Shown in pieces: positions 7,642-14,787 of a stretch of 24,716 nucleotides of DNA; positions within the stretch are counted from its first letter, which is position 1; the number at the start of each line of letters is the position of its first letter. The notes beneath the pieces were generated by a model. The model was given only the letters and a program-made list of their open reading frames with translations, ran no database searches and was not told the origin of the DNA. The position numbers and the translations under genes are program-made. This DNA is from Chloroflexota bacterium. Its GTDB lineage: Bacteria; Chloroflexota; Anaerolineae; Promineifilales; Promineifilaceae. Where the stretch lies: the NCBI GenBank assembly GCA_024223125.1, contig JAAEOP010000623.1, forward strand, positions 1 to 24,716. Reading direction: 5' to 3'.

Positions 7642-7673
7642 GTGGCCGCGAAATCCCTTTCGCGCCAGACCAC
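7642..7673 (-). terminator. Candidate hairpin after the S9 peptidase gene
   Basis: CGCGAAA (7647-7653) and TTTCGCG (7658-7664) form a 7-bp stem with a 4-nt loop. It is extended outside by GTGG (7642-7645) and CCAC (7670-7673) across small bulges. It lies 35-66 bp past the peptidase stop on the minus strand. No T-run follows, so termination would need a factor, or it is only a structured repeat. Confidence 0.35.
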
Positions 7674-7707
7674 GCGGTATGGAAATCTACGGGTTTGGAA
7701 ACTGCGG

Positions 7708-9642
7708 CTACAAATTTTCAATTTGGATGGGGGGGATGGGGTCGGTCAGGTTAAAGTTGAAGACCTGGCTGTAAAAATAAAGTTCGCCATCAAGGGCGCG
7801 TTTGATGTTTTCAGCGCGGCGAAAGCCATGCTGTTCGCCGGCAAAGGGCACATAGGCCACGGGGATGCCTTTTTGTTTAACGGCCGTAAACATCGTTTCA
7901 GCCTGGCTGGAGGACACGACTTTATCTTCTAACCCTTGGAAGAGGATAAGGGGGCAATTGATTTGATCAACTGCATGGAGGGGAGAGCGTTCATGGTAAA
8001 CTTGGCGTTGTTTCGGGTAAGGACCAACCATACTGTCCAAGTAGCGGGATTCAAATTTGTGTGTTTCTTTGGCCAGCGCTTCCAGATCGCTAACGCCGAA
8101 ATGACTGGCGCCGGCAGTGAAGGTATTGTGGAAGGTAAGGGCGCAAAGAGTAGTGTAGCCGCCGGCGCTGCTGCCGCGAATGGCTAATCGCTGTCTGTCG
8201 GCCAATCCTTTTTCTACCAGATAAAGGGCGGCGTTGGTACAGTCGGCCACATCTACAATGCCCCATTGGCCGTTGAGGCGCTGGCGATAATCACGGCCGT
8301 AACCCGTACTACCGCCATAATTCACATCTACCACAGCGAAGCCGCGGCTGGTCCAATATTGGTAGCCGACATTCAAAGATGTTTTTGTTGCACTGGTAGG
8401 ACCACCGTGGCTGACAACCAGCAGCGGCGGCGTTTCCCCATCAGGAGCTTCATAATCCCGATTTTGTGGCGGGTAATAAAAAGCATGGGATGTCAGGCCG
8501 TTTTCGATGGGGAATTCAATGGATCGGGGCATAGATAAGTAAGCCGGGTCTATGGTTAGATTGGTGGCCTGTTTAAGAACTTGCCATTCGCCACTGGCAA
8601 TATCCATCTTTACAATGGCAGACGGCCGGGTAGGCGCTCCGCCCAGAAAAATAACAAATCCTTCGCCCACATTGACATAATTGATTTCTGTAAAGGGAAT
8701 ATCATAGTTAACCAGTTCGCCTGTGTTGACATCTAAGCGGGCTAGATACCAACGGCCGTTTTGGGTATACGAACAGATGATGGTGTGAGCATCGGCAAAG
8801 CCATAAGTGGAAAAACGGAAGAGCCATTGGGGGACGCCGAATTCAGCTTCCAGCGGATATACCGGTTCTATTTGCCCATCCCGATAACAGTAAAGATTCC
8901 ACCAATTGCTGCGGTCAGAGGCAAAGTAGAGGCTTCCATCCGGGGACCAGACGGGTTGGAAGATAGATTCATGACGGCCGCCAGCGATCTGGGTTTGATT
9001 GTGAACGGCCGTGCCGGCCGCATCCAATTCCCCTACCCATAATTCTGTGCCCTCCCAGGGCATATTGGGATGATCCCAACTGATCCAGGCAACCTTTTCG
9101 GCGTCGGGGCTGAGAGTGGGGGAAGCGTAAAAATCATGACCGGCCGCTAATGTTTCTCCCATTTCATCGCTGTCGTCCAGATTCAGACTGACCAGACTGT
9201 TAGCCGCTTCTTCGCCAGGAGTCAAATGCGCTTCGCGGACACAAATCATACGGCCGCGACTGGGGTCAATCACGCCATCGGCAAAGCGGAGGGGTTGGTC
9301 GGTGGTCAATGGTTCCGGTTCGGTAAAGGGATATTGGACATAAACACGCTGGTTGACAAAGTTGCTGAAGTAGACGGTATCATCAAAAATGGCAAAGGAA
9401 CCGCCGCCATATTCATGGACACGAGTGCGGACGTTGAATCCGGCCGGACTCATCTCTTCCAAACCGCCATCCGGCGTCCATTTGACCAGCGCGTTACGGC
9501 CGTTTTCCGACGGCCGTCCTTCCAACCAATAAACAGCTTCCCCATCCAGTTGGATTTCACCCAGCCTGATAGAGCCAGCAACAATTAAATCGGATGTAAT
9601 AGGGGATTTCCAGGAACCGTAGGCGGCCGTTTCTCTACTCAT
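7708..9642 (-). CDS. S9 family peptidase (prolyl oligopeptidase / acylaminoacyl peptidase type)
   Basis: A 644-residue serine peptidase. Residues about 1-380 are a beta-propeller-like domain with repeated WSPDG/SPDAEKVAW motifs. The C-terminal alpha/beta-hydrolase domain holds the triad: Ser492 in GSSAGG, Asp573 in LFQGLEDKVV, and His605 in GEQHGF. LLVVSHGGPTS and SRGFAVVDVNYGGSTGYG are typical of the dipeptidyl aminopeptidase/acylaminoacyl-peptidase branch. No signal peptide is seen, so it should be cytoplasmic and trim short peptides. ATG at 9642 has no ribosome site. A plausible promoter ends about 6 bases before it, so the message may be leaderless. It stands alone: the next minus-strand gene upstream is almost 190 bp away. 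Family confidence is high, peptide preference unknown. Confidence 0.95.
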   Translation of the reverse strand: MSRETAAYGSWKSPITSDLIVAGSIRLGEIQLDGEAVYWLEGRPSENGRNALVKWTPDGGLEEMSPAGFNVRTRVHEYGGGSFAIFDDTVYFSNFVNQRVYVQYPFTEPEPLTTDQPLRFADGVIDPSRGRMICVREAHLTPGEEAANSLVSLNLDDSDEMGETLAAGHDFYASPTLSPDAEKVAWISWDHPNMPWEGTELWVGELDAAGTAVHNQTQIAGGRHESIFQPVWSPDGSLYFASDRSNWWNLYCYRDGQIEPVYPLEAEFGVPQWLFRFSTYGFADAHTIICSYTQNGRWYLARLDVNTGELVNYDIPFTEINYVNVGEGFVIFLGGAPTRPSAIVKMDIASGEWQVLKQATNLTIDPAYLSMPRSIEFPIENGLTSHAFYYPPQNRDYEAPDGETPPLLVVSHGGPTSATKTSLNVGYQYWTSRGFAVVDVNYGGSTGYGRDYRQRLNGQWGIVDVADCTNAALYLVEKGLADRQRLAIRGSSAGGYTTLCALTFHNTFTAGASHFGVSDLEALAKETHKFESRYLDSMVGPYPKQRQVYHERSPLHAVDQINCPLILFQGLEDKVVSSSQAETMFTAVKQKGIPVAYVPFAGEQHGFRRAENIKRALDGELYFYSQVFNFNLTDPIPPIQIENL

Positions 9643-9648
9643 AATTGA

Positions 9649-9677
9649 ATGATAAATGCCAAACTCATATTCGCCAA
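9649..9677 (-). promoter_or_regulatory. Leaderless-type promoter of the S9 peptidase gene
   Basis: On the minus strand TTGGCG (9677-9672) and TATCAT (9654-9649) are separated by 17 bp. They match the sigma-70 consensus at 4/6 and 5/6. Only six bases separate TATCAT from the ATG, so transcription would start at or next to the start codon. This agrees with the missing ribosome site. Confidence 0.5.
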
Positions 9678-9721
9678 ATGTAGAATTGAATTCACATTAT
9701 GGAGGCGGCAAATATTAGACA

Positions 9722-9810
9722 TTATCGGAAACAACTTTTTTGACAGAATTAACAAGATTTACAGGATGAAATAATCCTGTTAACCTCGTCCAATTTCTTA
9801 TTTCCGATAA
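9722..9810. repeat. 89-bp inverted-repeat element with nested hairpin
   Basis: Perfect 10-bp outer arms, TTATCGGAAA (9722-9731) and TTTCCGATAA (9801-9810), enclose a second inverted repeat, ACAGGAT (9761-9767) and ATCCTGT (9774-9780). The inner sequence (AACAAGATTTACAGGAT) resembles dispersed intergenic repeats seen in many genomes. It lies between the serine hydrolase stop and the S9 peptidase promoter. No T-run marks it as a terminator. Confidence 0.6.
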
Positions 9811-9831
9811 GGTTTAATTCCTCTAATAAAA

Positions 9832-10884
9832 TCATGTTTCTGCGAGCAAACGATGAATTTCCCAGACGAGAGGCCAGGTGCAAAATTCTTGGTTGGCTAG
9901 CAGCGCGGCCGTTACCCTCTGCTCTGGAAAATAAACAGCTTTACTGCTGACACCGTTGTCTTCCCCCTCGCCTAAATAAAACAAAAGGTTGTCTGCTTTA
10001 TCGAAGAGGAAAAGAGCCGCGTAACCATATTTGGTGTTATAGGTTTCACGTTCGGCGTAATCTGCGTGTGGTGTTTGGAGCGCTTGGGTCAATTCAGGGG
10101 AAAGGAGACGGCCGTCTCTAACCGCAGTCATAAATAAATCCATATCGCCAACCGTCGTGTACGCGCCGCCATCTGGCGAACCCATTGGGGGACGCATGTA
10201 GATGGGACGCTGCCAGGCAGTACGGCCGTTAGCAAGGGTGACGGCCGTGTAACTCTCAGCCACTTCCTCATGCACATCAGCCATATGGAAGAAGCCGCTG
10301 CGAGTCATGCCGGTGGGGGCAAAAATATATTGCTGCACGTAATCCCGGTAACGCAGACCGGTTTCTTTTTCCACCATCAATCCCAACAAAATGTAGGCGA
10401 CATTGTTGTAACGGATACCTGTACCCGGCGGGAAGTTGGGCTGTTTGTGAATGAAGTTGGGCAGAAAATCAACCAGTTCTGTCACCCCATAATTAGGCTG
10501 TGTTTTCCAGATGTCGGCGTAATCTTCACCCGCCTCTTCTTCGGCGTCATCGGCAATGCCGGAGGTGTGGGTTAGCAGGTGAGCCACAGTAACTTCCTCA
10601 GAAATGAACGTGTTCGTCATTTGTAAAAAAGGGATGACGGCCGTCTGCAAAGTGAGTTTGCCCTGGTCTATGAGTTGGAGGATGGTGACGGCCGTGAACA
10701 ACTTCGTCAATGAAGCGATTTCAAAGCGGGTATCCACTCTATTTTTTACCCGCCACGGCCGGTTGGCATAGCCGTAAGCCCCGGCAAAAAGTTCTCTCCT
10801 GCCTTGAGTTAGCCGTACCACGCCGGAAAATTTCTGGTTGGCTTCCCGTTCTTGCAATATCTGTCCCAGTTTATCTACATTCAT
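9832..10884 (-). CDS. Serine hydrolase, beta-lactamase class C / penicillin-binding protein family
   Basis: A 350-residue protein of the beta-lactamase family (Pfam Beta-lactamase). SLTK (58-61) carries the catalytic Ser58 and Lys61, and YNN (159-161) supplies the second motif. HTSGIADD (106-113), PPGTGIRYNNVAYILLG and GGAYTTVGDM are typical of class C-like esterases and D-aminopeptidases. No signal peptide or lipobox is visible, so it is probably not a classical secreted beta-lactamase. Esterase or D-amino-acid peptidase activity is as likely, and no resistance role is implied. ATG at 10884 is chosen because AAAGGA lies six bases before it. The upstream in-frame TTG at 10908 has no such site. 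It is a single gene with 190-bp gaps on both sides. Confidence 0.9.
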   Translation of the reverse strand: MNVDKLGQILQEREANQKFSGVVRLTQGRRELFAGAYGYANRPWRVKNRVDTRFEIASLTKLFTAVTILQLIDQGKLTLQTAVIPFLQMTNTFISEEVTVAHLLTHTSGIADDAEEEAGEDYADIWKTQPNYGVTELVDFLPNFIHKQPNFPPGTGIRYNNVAYILLGLMVEKETGLRYRDYVQQYIFAPTGMTRSGFFHMADVHEEVAESYTAVTLANGRTAWQRPIYMRPPMGSPDGGAYTTVGDMDLFMTAVRDGRLLSPELTQALQTPHADYAERETYNTKYGYAALFLFDKADNLLFYLGEGEDNGVSSKAVYFPEQRVTAALLANQEFCTWPLVWEIHRLLAET

Positions 10885-11076
10885 GGCGAATCCTTTGGTC
10901 ACGTACAAACTTGAATTTCCCGAAAACTTTCAGATGGACACATAGTCTGTAATGCCTGTCATTAGTATCCTCGTATAGAGCCTGCCCTGAGTACCGCCGA
11001 AGGGATGAGGAATCTTGTACCCTGTACGACGGCTAAATATTCCTCCCTGGCTGGGATTACGGCCGTTTACTGGACA
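10885..11076. other. 192-bp intergenic stretch, no gene seen
   Basis: Between two minus-strand genes. It contains CCTGCCCTGAGTACCGCCGA (about 10980-11000), similar to a common intergenic repeat, and one ACGGCCGT octamer. No convincing promoter, terminator or small reading frame was found. Confidence 0.5.
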
Positions 11077-12255
11077 TCATAATGTTTCGGCCACGTTTGC
11101 CAGCCGTTCTACGGCACGTTCTAAATCACGCATGGCAGTGGAGATGGCAAAACGGATGTGCCCTTCGCCGCTTTGGCCAAAGGCAATACCCGGCGTACCG
11201 GCAATTTGGGCCTTTTCCAGCAGCGCCTCGGCCAGTTGCAAACTGTTCTTGTCCGTATTGGTAAACTGGGGAAACAGGTAAAACGCCCCTTCAATGGAAC
11301 GACATTCAATCCCCGCAATCTCATTTAGAGCCGCCACCATAAAATCGCGCCGCTGCTGGTATGATTGGCGCATGTCGGCGATAGCTTCCTGGGGACCGGT
11401 GAGAGCGGCCACGCAGGCGTGCATCGTAAACGTGGCCGCGCAAGAAACGGTCTGGCTGTTCATCTTCGCCGCCAGTTTGATGATGTCTGGCGGGCCAACC
11501 AGCCAACCCAGCCGCCAACCAGTCATGGCATAAGATTTGGTCAACCCATTCATCGTCAAGGTTCGTTCAGCCATACCGGGTAAAGAAGCGATGGAGATGT
11601 GTTCACGGCCGTCAAAAACCAACTTCTCATAAATCTCATCTGCAATCACATACAGGTCTACTTCCAACGCAACGTTGGCAATGGCGGCTAACTCCGCTTT
11701 TGTCAGTACCCGCCCGGTGGGATTACAAGGTGTGTTCACCAGAATCGCTTTGGTTTTGGGGGATAGATTTTGGCGCAGACGCTCGGCCGTAACGCGAAAA
11801 TTATCCGTGCCAGGCAAACTAACCGCTACCGGCGTCCCTCCCGCCAGCATTACCATAGGCGGATACGACACCCAATGCGGCTCCAAAATTAACACCTCGT
11901 CCCCTGGATTTAAGAGAGCGCATAAAGTCAGATACAAGCCCCATTTTCCCCCTGGCGTCACAATAATTTGCCGACGCGGGTTAGGCACAGGGATGTTGTT
12001 TTCCCGTTCCATTTTGGCCCCGATTGCTTCTAACGCTGGTAAAATGCCAATCATCGGCGCCGGGTAATGGGTGTACCCGGCAGACAGCGCGGCCGTTGTA
12101 GCTTGAATGATGTGCGCCGGGGTGTCAAAGTCCGGGTCGCCCCCCGCCAGGGCAATAACATCATGTCCGGCCGCTTGCATCGCTTTGGCCTTGTCATTCA
12201 CCGCCAGAGTCATCGAGGGCGGAACCATTTGCAAACGTTGTGATAACTTTTTCAT
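11077..12255 (-). CDS. Class I/II pyridoxal-phosphate aminotransferase (aspartate aminotransferase type)
   Basis: A 392-residue fold-type I aminotransferase, close to subgroup I-gamma/I-beta aspartate aminotransferases. The PLP Schiff-base Lys240 lies in NGLTKSYAMTGWRLGW, with the phosphate-binding Arg248. NTPCNPTG (174-181), ADEIYEKL (205-212) and LAGGDPDFDTP near the N terminus fit the family, and Arg368 in HIRFA should bind the substrate alpha-carboxylate. It is soluble and cytoplasmic, expected to move amino groups between an amino acid (probably Asp) and 2-oxoglutarate. Specificity cannot be fixed from sequence, and other members use aromatic amino acids or alanine. ATG at 12255 has GAGGGG seven bases upstream. 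The gene is divergent from the PqqB-like gene, and the 253-bp gap holds a MITE-like element. Confidence 0.94.
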   Translation of the reverse strand: MKKLSQRLQMVPPSMTLAVNDKAKAMQAAGHDVIALAGGDPDFDTPAHIIQATTAALSAGYTHYPAPMIGILPALEAIGAKMERENNIPVPNPRRQIIVTPGGKWGLYLTLCALLNPGDEVLILEPHWVSYPPMVMLAGGTPVAVSLPGTDNFRVTAERLRQNLSPKTKAILVNTPCNPTGRVLTKAELAAIANVALEVDLYVIADEIYEKLVFDGREHISIASLPGMAERTLTMNGLTKSYAMTGWRLGWLVGPPDIIKLAAKMNSQTVSCAATFTMHACVAALTGPQEAIADMRQSYQQRRDFMVAALNEIAGIECRSIEGAFYLFPQFTNTDKNSLQLAEALLEKAQIAGTPGIAFGQSGEGHIRFAISTAMRDLERAVERLANVAETL

Positions 12256-12324
12256 CTATTTTCCCCTCATAAGAGTCCATCTCTTTTTCCAGACCTCGCT
12301 GGCAAAAGAATAATGAATTGTGAA

Positions 12325-12433
12325 TAATTAGTGTAACTGTTCAGCTTCCAGAGGTGCGACGCACTTGCAAAGAGCAGCGACATTGACATTACTCTGGGAA
12401 AAGTGCGTCGCACCTGTACAGTTACTAATTAGT
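12325..12433. mobile_element. MITE-like element with perfect 8-bp target duplication
   Basis: The 93-bp element (12333-12425) starts with GTAACTGT and ends with ACAGTTAC, a perfect 8-bp terminal inverted repeat. It is flanked directly on both sides by TAATTAGT (12325-12332 and 12426-12433). Inside lie long inverted arms AGGTGCGACGCACTT (12352-12366) and AAGTGCGTCGCACCT (12401-12415), each nearly palindromic. It has no coding capacity. The arms share their outer bases with the element at 741-806. Transposase family is unknown. Confidence 0.75.
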
Positions 12434-12508
12434 AATGAATTGTGAAGTGAGGATTCATTTACCATTGTTCATTGATAATTGTCAATTGTCAATTGAGGAG
12501 GTTTTTCT

Positions 12509-13393
12509 ATGATTCAATTTCCGGCAAACCAGGTCACGGCCGTTGTGCTGGGCATTATGCAGGATGGTGGACTGCCCCACGCGGGCTGCCGTTGTACGCG
12601 CTGCGCGGCTGCTTTTGCCGACCCGTCTCGCATTGAATACGCAGCGTGTTTGGGATTGGTAGATAGTCGGGGAAAGGAAACGGCCGTCACCCTCATAGAC
12701 GCCACGCCCGACATTAAATTTCAGCTTGATCTGCTGGCCGATGTGTTAGGGGCGCACCCGCAGCGGCCGTCTCGTCTGCGCCAGCCTGATGGCATTTTCT
12801 TAACTCATGCCCACATGGGGCACATCGGCGGACTGCCCCAACTTGGCCCCGAAGCGATGGCTGTGAGCGACATCCCCCTTTACGCATCCAGAGAGTTGGG
12901 CCAATTATTGTTGTCCAATCAACTCTGGTCCCCACTCATCGAAAATGTACGCATTGTGCCGCTGGTAGATGGGCAGACGCTAGATTTAGCGGCCGATGTG
13001 CAGATTACGGCCGTTGCTGTACCTCACCGCGACGAATGGGAAACAGGAACCTTCGCCTTCCGCATTCAAGGCCCAAAACGCAGCCTGCTTTACCTGCCAG
13101 ACATTGATGCCTGGGAGCAATGGACAAACGCGGAACAGACTCTAGCCAATGTAGATGTTGCCCTGGTTGACGCCAGCTTTTACAGCCATGATGAGTTGAA
13201 CGGCCGTCCCCCCGTCGCCCATCCTTTAGTCACAGATACATTAACCAACTTTGCCCAACTACCCACACAACTGGTATTAACCCACCTGAATCACAGTAAT
13301 CCGGTGTTGGATGAGGAGTGTATGGAGCGGACGGCCGTCTTAAACAGTGGCGTGCAAATTGCTTACACAGGGATGCAGTTCAAACTTTCATAA
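12509..13393 (+). CDS. PqqB-like metallo-beta-lactamase-fold hydrolase
   Basis: A 294-residue MBL-fold protein of the PqqB-like group. LGIMQDGGLPHAGCRCTRC (14-32) matches the PqqB N terminus and brings a CxCxxC cluster (Cys27, 29, 32). The metal motif reads HAHMGH (100-105), with Gly104 where the canonical HxHxDH has Asp. This form is known to me from non-PQQ members of the family (LTHAHIGH), so it need not mean loss of activity. LPDIDAWEQW (195-204) and a late LTHLNHSNP continue the fold. No other pqq genes are near, so PQQ synthesis is unlikely and the substrate is unknown. GAGGAGG lies about seven bases before ATG. It is followed after 49 bp by the DUF3179 lipoprotein gene on the same strand, perhaps co-transcribed. 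Confidence 0.88.
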   Translation: MIQFPANQVTAVVLGIMQDGGLPHAGCRCTRCAAAFADPSRIEYAACLGLVDSRGKETAVTLIDATPDIKFQLDLLADVLGAHPQRPSRLRQPDGIFLTHAHMGHIGGLPQLGPEAMAVSDIPLYASRELGQLLLSNQLWSPLIENVRIVPLVDGQTLDLAADVQITAVAVPHRDEWETGTFAFRIQGPKRSLLYLPDIDAWEQWTNAEQTLANVDVALVDASFYSHDELNGRPPVAHPLVTDTLTNFAQLPTQLVLTHLNHSNPVLDEECMERTAVLNSGVQIAYTGMQFKLS

Positions 13394-13442
13394 CGTAATC
13401 AGTCTTCCAGCCAAAGTGTAAAGATAGCCTTAAACTATCATT

Positions 13443-14693
13443 ATGCGCATGGGGATTCTTCTTTTAGTTTTGTTGTTAACGGCTTGTGGGGCAGCAGCTA
13501 CGGCCGTGTCCACCCCGCCAACCAATACTCTGGAAAAGACGACAACTGTGGAGGTTACGGCCGTGCCCACCCCACCCACAAATACTCTGGAAGAGACGAC
13601 TTCTGTGGGGGTTACGGCCGTGCCCATCAATATAGACCTGGTAGCCATCCCCCCGGTAGACATGACCCAACACAGCGTCCCTCTGGACGAAATCTATTTT
13701 GATACCTTTCGCGCTGCCAATCGCGCCGTCCCCTTAAACGCGGCCGATAACGATCTCATTCAATCCCTGCGCGACGCCATCCCCCCCATTTACAACCCCG
13801 TTTTTGAGGAAGCCAATCAGGCCGACAATTGGCTGCGGGAAGATGATTTGGTGTTGGGTTATGCGGATGGAAATGCAGCCTACGCCTACCCCATTCGTAT
13901 TTTGAATTTTCACGAGATTGTGAGCCATGAAGTCAACGGCCGTCCCCTCATGGCTACCTATTGTCCCCTATGTCGCAGTGGTGTACTGTACGATCGGCGG
14001 CTTAATGGGGAAGAACTACTCTTTGGCAACAGTAGCGCCCTTTACGAATCTGATATGGTGATGCTGGATCATCAGACCGGCTCATACTGGGTGCAGGTCA
14101 GTGGGGAAGCGGTGGTGGGGCCGTTGACTGATGAACGACTCACATTGCTGCCTTCGCAAACGACAACCTGGGGGCAGTGGAAAGCGCAGTATCCGCACAC
14201 GCTATCCCTTTCCCGCGATACAGGCCAGCGACGGGATTACAGCCGCGACCCATTTGCCGGCTACGCGGAACAGGTTAGCGACACGGGACGTTTTGCCTTC
14301 CCCGTTTCTGAAGCCGGGCAAGACCCACGCCTGAAACCGGGGGCGGTGGTGCTGGGGGTGCAGGTGGGCGAGCAAACGGCCGTTTACCCACTAGCACAAT
14401 TAGGCGATGCTGTTTTGAATGATGTGGTGGGAGAGACGGCCGTAACCATTTTCAGCAGTAGCATTGGCCCCACCGGAGCAGCCTATTCCCCGGTTGTTGA
14501 TGGAGATACACTGACTTTTTTGTGGCAAGACGGCCATATACAAGACCAACAAACAGACAGCGTTTGGAACTTTAGCGGGCAGGCCATTGAAGGAGAATTG
14601 CAAGGAAAACAACTAAACGCCTTACCTGTACGATCCACCCTCTGGTTTGCCATGATTGCCGCTTATCCTGATCTGATACTTTACGCGCCTTAA
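13443..14693 (+). CDS. DUF3179 domain lipoprotein
   Basis: A 416-residue exported lipoprotein. The signal peptide ends in the lipobox LLTAC (Cys15). A Thr/Pro linker (about 19-60) is built from a 57-bp tandem repeat. The DUF3179 domain follows, recognised by LVLGYADGNAAYAYPIRIL, HEIVSHEVNGRPLMATYCPL (about 155-174, the conserved TYCPLC cysteines), GNSSALYESDMVMLDHQTGS and SRDTGQRRDYSRDPFAGY. The function of DUF3179 is not established. The conserved Cys-x-x-Cys suggests metal or redox chemistry outside the cell, which is inference. ATG at 13443 and an in-frame ATG at 13449 both lack a clear ribosome site. It lies 49 bp after the MBL gene and ends before a large hairpin (14719-14751) shared with the convergent ATP-grasp gene. 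Confidence 0.9.
   Translation: MRMGILLLVLLLTACGAAATAVSTPPTNTLEKTTTVEVTAVPTPPTNTLEETTSVGVTAVPINIDLVAIPPVDMTQHSVPLDEIYFDTFRAANRAVPLNAADNDLIQSLRDAIPPIYNPVFEEANQADNWLREDDLVLGYADGNAAYAYPIRILNFHEIVSHEVNGRPLMATYCPLCRSGVLYDRRLNGEELLFGNSSALYESDMVMLDHQTGSYWVQVSGEAVVGPLTDERLTLLPSQTTTWGQWKAQYPHTLSLSRDTGQRRDYSRDPFAGYAEQVSDTGRFAFPVSEAGQDPRLKPGAVVLGVQVGEQTAVYPLAQLGDAVLNDVVGETAVTIFSSSIGPTGAAYSPVVDGDTLTFLWQDGHIQDQQTDSVWNFSGQAIEGELQGKQLNALPVRSTLWFAMIAAYPDLILYAP
13500..13621 (+). repeat. 57-bp tandem repeat in the DUF3179 lipoprotein linker
   Basis: Two 57-bp units start at 13500 and 13557, and a third begins at 13614. Each opens with ACGGCCGTG. The first two encode TAVSTPPTNTLEKTTTVEV and TAVPTPPTNTLEETTSVGV, then TAVP begins again. 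The repeat keeps the frame and lies exactly in the linker between lipid anchor and globular domain. Confidence 0.9.
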
Positions 14694-14718
14694 GGGTACA
14701 TTCGTTTTGAACTGGGTA

Positions 14719-14751
14719 AGATTGGTTCACTCTTAAAGAGTGAACCAATCT
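14719..14751. terminator. Long hairpin between convergent genes, probable bidirectional terminator
   Basis: AGATTGGTTCACTCTT (14719-14734) and AAGAGTGAACCAATCT (14736-14751) form a perfect 16-bp inverted repeat around one base (in practice a 14-bp stem and 5-nt loop). It sits 26 bp after the DUF3179 stop and 37 bp after the ATP-grasp stop. No long T-run follows on either side, so efficiency is uncertain. Confidence 0.6.
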
Positions 14752-14787
14752 CAAATGCACAAGTTATTAGATCTTCGTTCCTTACCA

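Noticed and set aside
9832..10884. Antibiotic-resistance beta-lactamase
   Set aside because: SxxK and YxN motifs are present, but the protein lacks an export signal and resembles class C-like esterases; resistance cannot be claimed.
10978..11012. CCTGCCCTGAG...GAAGGGATGAGG stretch as an insertion or attachment site
   Set aside because: It resembles a common intergenic repeat but has no paired copy or target duplication in this window.
12311..12446. TAATGAATTGTGAA direct repeats (12311-12324 and 12433-12446) as the target duplication of the MITE
   Set aside because: They do not abut the terminal repeats symmetrically, whereas TAATTAGT does on both sides; the longer repeat is probably local low-complexity sequence present before insertion.
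12509..13393. PQQ biosynthesis gene pqqB proper
   Set aside because: No pqqA, C, D or E is nearby and the metal motif is of the non-PQQ type, so I call it only PqqB-like.
13500..13621. CRISPR-like short array
   Set aside because: The 57-bp units are contiguous with no spacers and keep a reading frame, so they form a protein repeat. No CRISPR array was found elsewhere.
13430..13673. Val/Gly-rich minus-strand repeat frames
   Set aside because: They arise from the antisense of the 57-bp linker repeat of the DUF3179 lipoprotein.
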